Translations under genes and position numbers: made by a program
Origin: Symsagittifera roscoffensis
Taxonomy: Eukaryota; Xenacoelomorpha; Acoela; Convolutidae
Direction: 5' to 3'
Length of the DNA stretch: 64,000 bases
Assembly (NCBI RefSeq): GCF_963678635.1
Contig: NC_087064.1
Span: 1,425,926-1,489,925 of the forward strand
Part shown: positions 31,308 through 43,416 of the stretch, piece after piece
How positions within the stretch are numbered: the stretch's first letter is position 1
How the letters are laid out: each line of letters begins with the position of its first letter
Notes under the pieces: model-generated
Databases searched by the model: none
Told to the model about the DNA's origin: nothing
Seen by the model: the letters and a program-made list of their open reading frames with translations, nothing else

Positions 31308-32220
31308 TGTGACATTCGACCAGAATGGACAAAAATTCAGATGCAGCAATTTCGAGTTTTTAGCAGCGAACCTTCCGAATTGGCGGTTTTGAAGGAATAA
31401 GAGCGTTATTCGGACAATTGGACAAATCGTGAAGGCTGAAGGATTCGGAAATTCCTAAATTTTAAAAATTCGAATTGATGACGTAATAATTCTAAGAAAC
31501 GTCAAAAACAGCCATTTTGGAGAAAAACCAAAATATACACACAACAACGATAGTTGAGACAACGACAAAAACGGAAAAAATGAGAATCGGAATCAGAAAA
31601 AAAGCAGAAGTAGCAGAGACCGTTCCGAGTTGCAACTATTGTGCCGCTACAATAGTTGCAAGGCCGTTGCGAACAACGGTGAAGGGTGAAAGACAGCCTT
31701 CAGGAAGGAGAATAAGAGTCTTATTTCCCCGGATTCGAGAATCCGGAGGGGTCTCGGGATTTGGACTGAAGCTATTTTACCTAAACGTTTAGCTTCCCTA
31801 TTATGCCCTGAGTTGAATTTAATTAACATCTGAATTCATTTTGCAAGGATGAGAAGCTAGGAGTTGGGGGGAAGGGTTGATCCATCTTCGATGGATATGA
31901 TGATTTTTATCTACTGAGCAAAAACAATAACAATTCAATAAATAGTAGTAGCCCTGATTTTAGGAGTGACCTCGTGGTCTGGGGATACTGAGACCCAGCC
32001 ATGAGCTCACTATTTCTGCATGTAATTAAGTTAATTTGAGCGTTCTGGTCGAAGCCGGAGAACAGTAACGTTCTGTCGACCCGATGTTGAAAAGACCACC
32101 AAAAGAACTGGCTTGGTAGAGACGGTGAAAAGCATGTAGAGCTCTGTTTAGACGTTGGCCAGTCGTCTTAGAACCTAGCTTTATTTACCGTCGATATGTA
32201 TCTTCCGGGCGAATGTTACA
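31308..32220 (+). repeat. LTR type B, 3' LTR of element 1
   Basis: 913 bp with TGTGACATTCG...CGAATGTTACA ends. It is close to the LTR at 54849-55762 (about 10 differences in the first ~290 bp by my count) but has a clearly different U3 from LTR A at the other end of the same element. It keeps the twin hairpins, the AATAAA at 31937-31942 and the motif copy AATCCGGAGGGGTC. Two LTRs of one normal insertion start identical, so this pairing is secondary. Confidence 0.93.
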
Positions 32221-32452
32221 GAAATTTTTTATTTGTAACACTTGTATATTATTAAAGAATACACAACAAAAAACATTATATTTTCTCGTGTCGACTTGCG
32301 TGTTCTTATTGAAGAAAGTAACCCGTATCGATTAAATTATAAGGACATCAACACTTGTCATCTTTCATAATTATCACTTCTATATCTAGAAAATTCCAAG
32401 GATTTTGACTGGAATAGGTGATGAAGGGACTCCTGAATGTAACCTCGGTTAC
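32221..32452. other. 232-bp host spacer between two elements
   Basis: AT-rich DNA, unlike the elements, between the 3' ends of elements 1 and 2. No gene is seen. Immediately beyond the A-type LTR at 32453 the minus strand reads GTAACCG, sharing GTA with the flank of the other A-type LTR (AGTA before 11204). The match is too short to prove a target-site duplication. Confidence 0.6.
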
Positions 32453-33387
32453 TGTAACATTCGCCCGGAAGATACATATCGACGGATAACAAAACTAAGT
32501 CTTAAGACGACTGGCTAGCGTCTAAACAGAGCTTTGCATGTTTTTCACCGTCTCTACCAAGCCAGTACTTTTCGGTGGTCTTTCTTACATCGGGTCGACA
32601 AAAACGTCACTGTTCTCCGGCTTCGACCAGAACGCTCAAATTAACTGAATTACATGCAAAAATAGTGAGCTCATAGCTGGGTCTCAGTATCCCCAGACCA
32701 CGAGGTCACTCCTAAAAACAGGGCTACTATTTTTTATACTACTATTGTTTTTGTTCAGTAGATAAAAATCATCATCTCCATCGAAGATGGATCAACCCTT
32801 TCCCCCCAACTCTTAGCACCTCATCCTTGTCAAAACTAATCCAAATATCAATTAAATTCAAGTCAGGACATGACAGGATGCTAAAAGTTCATATGAGTCA
32901 ATAAAAGTTTTCCGTCCCGAGACCCTTCCGGATTCTTGAATCCGGTGAATCAAGCTCCTTAAGTTCGATTTCACGACAACACGGAAGGCTGGTTTCTTAC
33001 CCTTCACCGTTGTTCGCAACGGCCTTGCAACTATTGTAGCAGCACAATAGTTGCAACCCGGAACGCTCTCTGCAATCTGCTGCTGTTTTTCTTCAATTTC
33101 GACTTCTTCAATTTCGATAAAGTTGTTCTCGTCAGCGCGACTAATGTTGTTGTTGTGTTTTTTCACTCGTTTTCTGTTAAAATGGCCGTGTCAGCATTTC
33201 TCAGAAATGTGACGTCATCATTCGAATTTTTAAAATTTTAAAATACTAGAATATTCCAGCCTTCACCGTTTGGCTAAACGTTCCAATAACGCCCTTAGTT
33301 CTTAAAAACCACCAATCCGGAAGGCTTACTGCTAAAATTCCGAATTCTGCAGAGATTGCATTTTTCACATTCTGGTCGAATGTCACA
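32453..33387 (-). repeat. LTR type A, 3' LTR of element 2
   Basis: 935 bp, nearly identical to the A-type LTR at 11204-12144 in inverted orientation. It includes the TGACGTCA palindrome, the twin hairpins and the AATCCGGAAGGGTC copy. It differs in U3 from the B-type LTR at this element's 5' end. Confidence 0.93.
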
Positions 33388-34200
33388 TACTCCCCGGACA
33401 GTCCGGTCAATGTCCTCATTGAATCGCGCAATGTTCTAAATGGTTACAGTGTCATCGAACAGAATTTGCAAAATGCACAAAATTACTTTTATCTACGTCA
33501 CATCGACTCACTGCAGAATATAAATGGCATTATACTACATCACTATAGCCTTCAAATTCTTTCATTAATCTGCACATTGAGGATATGACTTAAGATAAAA
33601 TATTTTTTCTGACTTCCAGTGTCAATGTCCCGATTAAAACTTCTTCTCTTATATTTAAAAGGTGTTGGCTTGCAGGACAGTCCTGCCAACCAACAAGCTA
33701 AAATTATCTTACTACGCTCTTTGTTTCGGAAATCTTGCTTGTTTATTGTCCTGAATATTAAAACTAAGAAACTTTGTGGTTAGAAAGAACAATGCAACAA
33801 CCTCCCTCTTCAAGAGATTACTCAAGCCTTCCACGTCACCACAAAGTGATCAATCTTCCTAAGTGATTAAAAACAATCATGCAGGCTGGAATATTTAAAT
33901 ATACTCTTCCCTTAAGCCTTTCTAAATAAATAATAAGTGTCTCTAAAGCCACTTCTGCTAAAATCAAAATGCAAATTTATAAATGCAACAATTTCAAAAC
34001 TCAACTAAATGTTTCAGTTTTCAATTGCAACTTGGTTGCTTGGTTTCTCACTTGAGTTTTTCACACACATAAAACAATTCTGAGTTTTGACTTTTCTTCA
34101 TCATCCCTTTGTTCTCTTCTTTTTCGTCGTTTAGAAGTTCTAAAACTTCTAAATTCTTCTAATTTTCTTTCTTGCTGCCTCTTGTTTTCTCGACCATTCG
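33388..34200 (-). other. Element 2 3' non-coding region and polypurine motif
   Basis: AT-rich DNA matching 30481-31307 in inverted orientation. CTGTCCGGGGAGTA directly abuts the LTR at 33388-33401. The TTTAGAAGTT/AACTTCTAAA-type hairpin recurs near 34130-34160. No ORF is supported. Confidence 0.6.
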
Positions 34201-37200
34201 TCAATGCTCCATTTCCTCCTCCTGTGACACTAACTCCGCACTTTCGGTTTCCGTGTCTTGTAGCACGTCATTGACTATCCTGACGCTGTTGGAAGCAGTC
34301 CTCCAACACTTCTGCTCTTCCACCCTCTGTTTACAGCAAGGTAGGGGATCCACGTTTGATTCTCTGTTTCTACAGAAGCTGTTGTGGAGACACAACGTCA
34401 CGTTTCTCTCCAAATCTTCTTTCAGCATCTCTGCCTTCTCATTTCCACTACGCTCGCTCGTCCTGGAAATTCTTTTCACAGCGGTGGTCACTGCATTCCG
34501 ATGAGTCACGAAAGCTCGCTTGAAAGCTCCTGCCCCAATGTCCAGCTGATATTCACTGTACACTCTGCCATGTTTCGACATATGCTTTTTCGCATACTCG
34601 TACAACCATGCAGTCATGTTAGCTCTGAACCATGGCATCAATCGTTTTCTTGCCCATATCTTCTTCACTTCCATCGGAATGTTTAGAACTTTGCACATTG
34701 TCTCAAAAAGATCTAAATCTTTCAGACAATCTAATTTCCGCAATTGTTCTCTCGTTGGTGCCTCTTGTCTATTATTTTCTCTCACATGAGCTTCCAGCCA
34801 TCGTATCGCCATCATAACTCCCACTATCACTTTTGTTACGGGCTGTGATGAATCTGGTAAACCCATGGAGAGCAGCTCTCCAGAGTCCCAGATCAACATC
34901 AGATTACTACGCTTGGGATACCACCAGGTCTGCAGCAAGCAGTGGCAAGGAAACTCATCATGCGTCAACATGATGCTCCTCCAATTACGTTTTCCCGAAG
35001 CTTCCAGCAATGGTTCCACTTCCATCATCACTCGGTGGATTTCATCATTCTCATCTACTGCATTGTAATCTGTGACAGTTGATCCTCCCTGTTTCTGTTT
35101 TTCGAAGTCACTGAAGTTCCCGCTCACATATCCCATGAATTTCTTTCCTAGTATTGACTCCAACTCTTCTTTGGTTCTCTCTGGAATTGCTGAGAACATC
35201 TTACATAGTAACTCGTAAGACTTTTCAGACATCCTCGCTAATCTCACACACTTCGGCACTGAGAAGGCTTGATCCACAATCGTTCTTGTACTCTTTACGT
35301 CCACCGCTACGAAATGTACAGGATATCTGCTCTTGCACATTGGAGCCAACGTTGAGCCCACCAAATATTGTGCTCCTGATGGTCTACAATAAGTTTCGCT
35401 GTGTCTGATGTTCATCTCTGTTTCGATTGCTTCCCTCCATTTTCCTATATACTTCTGCTCAGTCTGCAGAACTCCTGGGAATACTTCTACGCTGATGGCT
35501 GTGACCATCTCATGTTTCTGTTCTAGATTCAATAGTGACTCTAAAGAACCAAACATGCTGTAGAATCCTAGTGCTGTCACTAGATTCACATCGGTTCCTC
35601 CATGGCAATCTGCTATCAGTTCCGTTTCCGTTCCTGCTTTCATCACTACATTTCCAAACAATACTGTCAACTGCTTGTGTTGTTTCTCCAGGGTTTTCAC
35701 ACAGTCTAGACTTCCACAAACGTGACCCTCTAGTCCACAGACTTCCGCCAGACAGCTACCAGGTTTGACCCAGTCTTCTGGTCCCCAGCCAGGCAACTCC
35801 ACTTTATCTTCTCCGTTGCTCTTAGAGGCTGTTATCATCACATTATATATGATGTTGAGGTCACGCAGGTTACAGTCTGCATTCAGTTCCCTCTGTATGT
35901 CTTGTGTCGCCCGTAATATTGAGTCAGCGTTGGGACTAGGACACCATGATGGTCTCATCAATTCCCACACTGCCATCAAGCTCGTTCTCAGTAATTCATC
36001 TGAGAATCCCAACCCAAACTCCACTCTCTTGTCGGATTTTGGTACTGAAGGTGCAGTCACCTCTTCTTCCAAGACCAGTCCCAATTTGGCCTGTGAATTG
36101 TTGACGCTTTTAATCGTTACAATTCTGGACGTCCAGAATCTTAGTAACACCGCCTGCTCATAATCAAAGAAGCAATCACGCTATCCCTAACATCCCATAT
36201 ACATAGCTATATGACTTCTTCTTGATCGGTCCACAGTATTCACTGGACTTCGGCAATGCTCCCATAGATTCTTTAGTGAGTCTCAGCTCCTTGTTTGAGA
36301 ATCTTCTGATCTCATCTATCTTTTTCATCGGTTCCAATTCTTCAGGTTCTTTCATGTTCACCCTCATCTGTTTACTTTGCTGCATGTCCAGCAGTGCTAG
36401 CAAGAACAAGGCTTTCGTTCGCTCATCGCCTTCCCTCAACATTTTAACACAAGTGTTTAATGCAGGTACTGAAATCTGCTCTATCAGGAATCTTATGAAA
36501 CAGAGAGCATCTCTCCGCTTCGCACACGCTACTGCTGCTCAGATTCGTCATAAGGAACACCTTTTCTTCTTTTGACCTTTTTCTTTCCTCTGAGTCATAT
36601 TCTTCGCGAGTCAGTCCCATCATGCACCAGGCGAGCCTGAGTTGTAACTCTGTCCTTACGTAAGGTACTGCCACGAGAGCATGTATTCTTGGCGTAGTCC
36701 TCATTTCTTCTTCGAAATACCTCAATACTACTGCTTTCCATGGAAGGCTCACTAACTGCTCGATCGTCTCCGCCTGTACGTCAGACGACGCCAAAGTTCC
36801 ATACGCCTTCTGCTTGAGGGTGGTGCCTTGCAACATTGTTTCCAGATAACCCTCCATGGCTTTTCCTTCTTCCAAGGCCATTACATACCCTCTAGCCGAG
36901 TTTCGGTATTCCAACATCTCCATGTATCCACCGGTGGGTTCATCTATCGACACTGTCTCAGACACTGTTAGTCTGTTGTATTCCACTGGTGTTAGTTGTC
37001 CTGCAACACTTCCCTCTCCATGATTCATGGGAGATGGTTTGAAGTCCCTCATTTTACTCTCTCCACATTGACTGAGTATTTCCATTTCTAAAGTTGCTCC
37101 AGTCAGAGTGCGGTCACTCCTTTTGGGTTTATAACCGGTTGACTTTATCCCTGCCATGAGAATGGGTGGCACCATCGCTATATCAGTTAATATTCTATCT

Positions 37201-38230
37201 GTGCCAGACAATTGATAATCACCTTGCCCCAAATCCATGACTTCTTCGACTCGCTTCCTTTTCGCTGAGTTACCAGCTTTCATCGATATTTCTGAATCCA
37301 CTTTTGTCTTTCCAATTCTCCTCGGCATCACTCTGCTGCCTAACTTCATTTTCATCGCATTGATTTTATCAATCACCATTTTCGATCGCATCGTTCCTCT
37401 CCTGGTCCTTGACAGGTACACCACCTCTCCTTCATCGTCCTGCGGTGTCATCTTGATGGGAGAATTCGCTTCACTCTCATCAGTGGCTGAGTCGATCAAT
37501 AACTCACTCAGTCCCCTTCACACTCATCAAGCTTGTCAAGTACTTCTCTCATCAAGGGTTGATTGAGACCTGTTTTGAGGATGGATTGGGTCCCATAGCT
37601 CTGAACCACAGTCCAGACTTCTTCCATGAACGCCACTCTGTCCAGCTTATATCCCGTCCTACTCTCGCGGTCTCGGTGATGTACTTCCCATTCTTCTTCA
37701 GGCAGCGTTCCCAAGAAAGGTACTCTGGCTGAAGCCTCTATTCTTCTCCTCCGAGGTGATTCCATGAGGATTCTCTGGTCGTTATTTCTTGAATTGCCAG
37801 GAGAGCTGCTCTCCGGCAAATTCCGTTTCATGTCCATAAAGGCTGACGGAGGCTCCAATGTCGAAGTGCCTTCGTCTGCTGGCTCAGCCGCTTCCAACGT
37901 ATCCGCATTATTCTCAAAGTCACTGAGGAAATTGAAATCCAGACTGGATATTCCTCCTGTCGCTGCCCTGTCGTCTTCCCTATCTGCTCGATCGTTACCT
38001 TGTTGCATGGCTTCCTCCGTTCGACGGCTTCCTCCCTGCCCATCATCTTCTTCTGATGTATCTTTTTCCGAGCTTGAGGGTCCTTGCTTTTCTGTCTCGG
38101 CCCATTCCGGAAATTTTGGTATGATCAGTATGCCGGCCGATTTATCTTTCTTCTCTCCATGGACCACTTTGATTTCCTCACAGCCGAAGGGTGCCAGGAA
38201 AACTATTGTCTGCAACGTTCCTCCCACTGT
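34201..38230 (-). pseudogene. Distal 3' coding block of element 2, family unknown
   Basis: Longest open part of the distal block in the window (649 codons open at 34201-36150). Features in order from the 5' side are an acidic serine-rich region (about 38.2-37.6 kb, SSSEKDTSEEDD), a mixed helical region with paired basic residues, and a large C-terminal protein with GLGFSDELLRTSL, ALGFYSMFGSLESLL, GKKFMGYVSGNFSDFE, PCHCLLQTWWYP and a cysteine-containing tail (LPCCKQR). No membrane segment is visible. I do not recognise it. Presence in all three elements shows it is a genuine part of the family, though it is broken. Confidence 0.6.
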
Positions 38231-38236
38231 TAACCC

Positions 38237-40060
38237 CTACTTTACACTCTTCAAAATCAGGGAGGCCTCAGGTAATTCGATTCTGCCTCTCATTCTCATG
38301 GGCGTTAGGTTTAATTCCGCCCACTCCGCGTCAAACGCTCCAGGCTTCGGAGTCGCGACGTTGCTTATTCGTCTCCTTGTCGCTTGATCCGTGTAAGCAA
38401 ATCGTGTGTATTGCAACACGGCGGCATTCCTCCCCACAAAGTATGGATCCATCGTTCCCATGAAATTCCCTACTCTCCTTTCATTGGTTTCGAATGCTCT
38501 CAACCTAGGAGTTTGTACCACGGAGACTGCTCCGAGCAACATCCTTCTTATCAGAGGGAATTCAGGGATTGCCTCCGGCAGCTTCTTGTAATCACCCCAG
38601 TCCTTCGTCTCTTCTCTCACCTTGTGATATGCTGCAGTGAGACGAGGAACTCTGTTCATTTCACCATTCGTCCTATCATAGGGTCTTAGATTCCAGAGCT
38701 TCGGAAACACCTCGATGTGCCCTCTCTCTACTTCTGCCATGCGATCACGGAAGTGATCGTCAAAATTGATGACTGTCATTTCTGGCTCTGATATTTTCGC
38801 AAATAACAGATCTTCGCTCATGAGCTCCCGCAATACGTGCTGCTCACACCAGTTCAGCTCACTACCGTCCACTGCTGATATGAGGTTCAGGTGCAGCACC
38901 GACCTCCTGTATGCTTCCACCTTGACATCAGGGAACGCAAACGTGACTGCTGGTCCATAAATCACTTTCACAAATTCTGTGGCTCCTCTGATCAACGCTA
39001 AAGGATTGGTCCTCATAGCCAATCTTAGATCAGTTAGTAGGTGCATGCCCCCAAAATGTCGTCTCACGTCTTCCTCCCTCTCAATCGTCTCATCCTCTCC
39101 CGTTCTAAAGCGATTTTGCTGCAAGAGATACTGGATAAGAGTGTGTCTCAGATCTCTTATCTTATTCCAAGAATCTGTGGCTTTCTTCACATCAAATTTC
39201 TTCACATCCCCTATCATCTGTTCGGGGTAACGTGTCAGTTTCATTAGTCCTCCCAAGTTTCCATGGGTAATCGCAATCAGTGTTAGAAGCCCATCTAACC
39301 GCAAGTTCTGGATTCCTTCGGTGAGCAGTATCGCCGGTCCCTTCACGAAGCTCTCTGCTCCAAACGTCACGAACAAGGCTAGTAGTTCCACAATCGACAC
39401 TTCCACTACTGCTTGGAGGAATTCCTTTATCAAGTAACGAGAGAGTTTTGGGTAGACTTTTGCCAAGAAGGACGCGGTCCATCCGGCTCCCAGCCCTTCC
39501 AGCATGCTGTCAGTCCGTTCGAAGCCTTCTTCTCCCTTCACCTTCTCAGTCCAGAAAGTCTCCAGGGTAACTTGGCACACTCTGTTTACGAATTCGGCTG
39601 TCTTCTCTTATGCATTCTCCGCCAGGTTCAACTCCTTTAACAATTAGGCATGGATCTTCTTGATCATTACTGGGCCTTGCTCAAAAGCCTCCGCACCCAA
39701 TGCCGCTACTCGACGAGTTAGATGTAACCACCGGTTAGCCTCTGGTTTGGTTCTCAAAACCATTGCCTCCAAGTGAGCTCTAGTCTCCTGGGAATTTTTC
39801 CTTCTCTCTCTTTCTCCTGCTGCTTCCATCCCTCGGAACCATAAGTCGTTCGACATTGCTATGATCATTCGATGGTCGTCGCCTATTCCCGGTTTCAGTT
39901 TGAGTTGTCGACTGAAGATGGACAGTTCCAACCCCAGCACCTCGTCCAGCACCAGCATCTGTAGCGCATGGTATATGAATTCTCTCAATGCGTTTGAGAT
40001 ATCCGACCACACCGCAGGTAGCTCAGCCCTGAGTGGTCTCAGGTTCTCCATCTCTATCAT
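38237..40060 (-). pseudogene. Unknown 3' coding region of element 2
   Basis: Includes a 447-codon open stretch with alternating hydrophobic and charged helices (for example IVELLALFVTFGAESF, LDGLLTLIAITHGNLGG). I cannot assign it to a family. The hydrophobic stretches are short and amphipathic rather than clear membrane spans. This part is represented fully only in element 2. It lies downstream of the second SGNH-like segment and may be the rest of the same protein. Confidence 0.5.
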
Positions 40061-40131
40061 GCGATTTGGGGCCGATATGATTACATCCTATTTCCCTTCC
40101 AAAAGCAAGGCCACGATCACATACACGAATT

Positions 40132-40596
40132 TCAATCCAATCCATCGAGATGTGCATACCCCGGAGATAGCGCGAGCACTACTCTCGGTGTCGTCTTGGT
40201 GAAGGACCCCTCTTTCATTGCATCCATCACTTCACCCATTGACTCGAGGATGTCTTTTATTGCTGGCGTTGTGGGCTCTCTGAGTTTGCTCAGGAAACCT
40301 CTACTAAGTAGATGGTCGTTAATGCCAGCAAACACGATCGTGATCGGGTTCATATCTGTCTGTCTTTGCACTCCGATAGCCATTGACACGGATTGCAGTA
40401 GGTCCAGATCGACCGCTGCCAACATAATGACGTCCGGCCAAAACAGGGACTTGGAAGTGTGTACGAATTCTGAATTCGCTACTATCATAATCTTGGCCTT
40501 CCTCATTTCTGCTTTGTCGTACGCGGCGAAGACGGTCTCATCTTTCTTTATCGCTTTCAATCCGCCATATCTTTGGGCATCACCTTCCTGATTCAC
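40132..40596 (-). pseudogene. Second SGNH-like segment (element 2)
   Basis: About 154 codons with the core pattern of an SGNH fold: strand KIMIVANSEF, WPDVIMLAAVDLDLL, then NPITIVFAGINDHLLSRG, comparable to block III (GTND) of the first domain, and TPRVVLALSPGY where the first domain has ALTVCTVPMN. The similarity is structural-pattern level and read by eye. It would mean the family carries two tandem SGNH-like units. Confidence 0.45.
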
Positions 40597-40615
40597 TTAC
40601 TTCGGGTATACTCTT

Positions 40616-43050
40616 TCACATGACCTGGAGGTTCTTCAGCTTTCTGAACACCTTCACATGTTGCCCAATCGGCGCCCTCGTTATCAGAAATCTTCCAGGT
40701 CTCTCTTCTCGATTCCCCTCATCGTGATTCAGTTTTACGTCCTGTAACGGTGGGGCGTTCACTGGTCCCATTGTGTTATTAGAGGGCAGTCCCTCTAGGT
40801 CAGCAAACCTCAAAGCAGTTGCAGAGCTGAAGTTTATGCCAGTCGCTATCAACCAGTCCACTCCTGTTATCGAGTACAATCTGCTGACGGATAGCGTCGC
40901 TCCATTCAGCATCCTCCTTGCATCTTCGATGAAGCTCACTCTCTGTAGGTCCAGCTTCATTAGTTCGTCTTTGTATATATGCCAAGGAGACGGTATGGAT
41001 CGCGACCACATCAATGAGCCTCTGCTCGGTCTCTCCTCTCGACTGGTACTCGTCGTCTCCGATCTAGTGTCCGATCTAAATGTGCCTGCTACTTCTTCGA
41101 TTGGTTGGTTGACAGGTCCTATCCTTCTCCTAGGATGAATTGTCCTCCTCATCGGTGCTTCTCCCAGCCGATCCTGTACGTCTGTTCTTCGACCTGGTTC
41201 ACTGGAGCTTTGTTGCCGGTAATTTGTGACGGCTGGGACCGTACCCAAGCGTGTTTCTAGGCTAGGAGGCACAAAGTTGGTAATCACAGGTTCGTTCAAT
41301 GCTCCCTCCTCCTTTAGCACTCTGTGTCAAAGAGTTCTACTTCCAACTCATCCAATCGCTCTTGGAAGACTCTGTTCAACCAAGCCTGTCCTTCTATATT
41401 ATCGAAGTGGATGCCTTCCGTACGATGTCCATGAGGATCATCCTTTCGGCATTCCGACTTGCGAGATTCCTTAGGATGTTATTCCACCTGACTACTCCTT
41501 CGTTGTGCCTTCTCCCTGTCACAGACAAACTCCTCGCATTCATTGGCACAGTGCAAACGTTCAGTACCGCGCAATGGAACTTCTGCCAGAGAGTAGTAAA
41601 CAAGCACACCATCATTGATTCCCATAGTGCTTCCTCCTCATCCGAGCTTCTCGAGATGTTATTTGTCCCCACTAGGATCATCACATTAGGGATTCTCCCT
41701 GGGTTCATCAAATGACCATCCGAAATAACTGGGCTATGGTCGCGCCTCCGAAGGCCATCACCGTGGTGATCCAAGAGGTCCTCAAGTTCGAGAGAACTCT
41801 GACTAAGCTATCTCCCAGTACCAGCTGCGATGTCGCTAGCGGTGGTTGTTGCAGGTTCACTGCCGTCTTCCAGGTCGCTCGATTGAAGCAAGCTCTCGGA
41901 TCCGCCTCCGGAACTCCCGTGAAGTTATATTTCAACTGATTGTTCTTCTGTACATCTATTACACGTGACACTTTCTTCGCCGGCATCTTTCGTATCTTCC
42001 TCTCTGGGACCTTAGAGCTCCCCATTGGTGGCGTTGTGTCGCTAACTCCCTGTCTGATCACGTTTTGGGAGAGTCGTACTCTGCCCGTATCGTCGATCGT
42101 TCCATAGGGTGCAGTCACCCCGGAACCTGGCGCATTCTTGTTGGCGACTAGTCGTCCAGCTGTCTCTTTCAGCTTCCTCACCGTTTGTTCCACGACTCGG
42201 TCACCCAAGGTGTCACTCGGGTCCGGGATCGTCACTCGACCTGTTGTTGTCGGGGGTCTCGTTTCCGTTGTTTGACACATCTCTCGAGGCGTCAAGAGCT
42301 CCATCGGGGACTGCCCACGAGGAATACTTCTAGCAGGTATCGCTTTTTCCACGGCTGTAGTCAATGCCGCCCGTTCCGATCGCTCCTTGTAGTCCCGCCT
42401 CAAGCGCTCAATTTCTTCACCCTGCTTTTTGTTGCAGTCTTCGAACAATCTCTTCCACATGTCTCTGTCTTCCTCCATAATGAGCATGGTCTTAGTCACT
42501 TCATCTAGCTCCTTCCTGGTCCTTTCCAGCTCATCCTTCATTCCATCTAGATCTTGCATGGTTTGGTTCGTTTGAACCCCTTGTTCTACTTTCGCCCTCT
42601 TTGGTGGCACAGCTGCTCTCAGTGGTGAACCAGACGAGGCAGCCTCGCTGTTCATTTCTCGATGCATTCTCGTCAGCCCAGGCTTAGGCTTGGAGGGCAA
42701 AGGCGTTTCACCTGGTTGATAAGTCCTAGAACTTCCCAATCCAGGCTCATTCTCCAAGTCACTCCCTGAGAGAGCCCTGTTTCTCCACCTCATCACTCTC
42801 ATGTTCGGGCGGTCTAGTACTCCCCTCTCTCCGTATGCTGGCATCAATAGGACTTCCGTGGGGCGGTCCCCATGGTTGTCATGCCCCAAGATGATTATCA
42901 AGGCGGTCAGCAACATGACTACCTCTGGGTTCTCCAGAGCGAAGTCCCGATTCATTAGCCGACGATAGATCGCATCTATCATCGGTCCTACATATGCCTC
43001 TGCCAGGTCCATCAATTCATCCAAGTTGAAATTATCCATTCTTTTTCCAG
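40616..43050 (-). pseudogene. Coiled-coil / SGNH-hydrolase-like protein (element 2)
   Basis: Counterpart of 25054-27120, with the same start context and N-terminus (MDNFNLDELMDLAEAYVG), the same coiled coil, and SGNH blocks QLVLGDSLVRVL, AFGGATIAQL and LVGTNNISRS with conserved flanks. A longer C-terminal extension than in element 1 (about 41.3-40.6 kb) carries LITRAPIGQHVKVF and arginine-rich stretches. It is broken. Confidence 0.7.
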
Positions 43051-43416
43051 GTTTGATTTGATTCGATTCTATGATTTGACTCAAGTGAGCAATTAAACGA
43101 TCAAGCAGGATCTAGAAAAGAGGTCACGAATATCACACTTGTCAGTTTCACCTTAACTTCTCGTTAAAATTTATTTAAAAACAGTCAGATAAAAAAATTT
43201 TGATCCTATTAATTATGAAAATCAATCGGTCTCTAAAATTTTGGAATTCGACCTAAGATTGGACAGTCCAAACTTTGGATCTATTCCTAAGATCGTTATT
43301 CAGTTGTTCGTGGTCACTAACCCCTTCTTACCCAAGATCTTAATAACATAATCATAACATAACATAACACACATCACACACTACATAATCTAGTCTAACA
43401 CCCTCTTGCACGTCAC
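43051..43416 (-). other. Spacer between pol and 3' block (element 2)
   Basis: AT-rich non-coding DNA equivalent to 24670-25053, with ACATAACATAACA-type simple repeats. No ORF. Confidence 0.5.

Larger units (their letters stand above)
11204..32220 (+). mobile_element. Element 1: giant Ty3/gypsy-type LTR retroelement (broken)
   Basis: A 21.0 kb LTR element. It has LTR A (11204-12144), a leader (12145-15118), gag (about 15.1-18.5 kb), protease-RT-RNase H (18.5-20.8 kb), integrase (22.2-23.3 kb), an acidic linker and macro-like domain to 24669, a 3' block with an SGNH-like protein (25.05-30.5 kb), 3' non-coding DNA, and LTR B (31308-32220). Integrase downstream of RT/RNase H, the YVDD box and the GPY/F end place it in Ty3/gypsy (Metaviridae-like). 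The coding regions are broken in roughly ten places, so it is a fossil. Its two LTRs belong to different subtypes and no target-site duplication matches across the ends (TAGTA before, GAAAT after). This indicates a recombinant structure rather than a single clean insertion. Confidence 0.93.

Noticed and set aside
34201-36150. Envelope glycoprotein
   Set aside because: No signal peptide, fusion peptide, furin-like site with membrane anchor, or transmembrane helix could be found in the open region.
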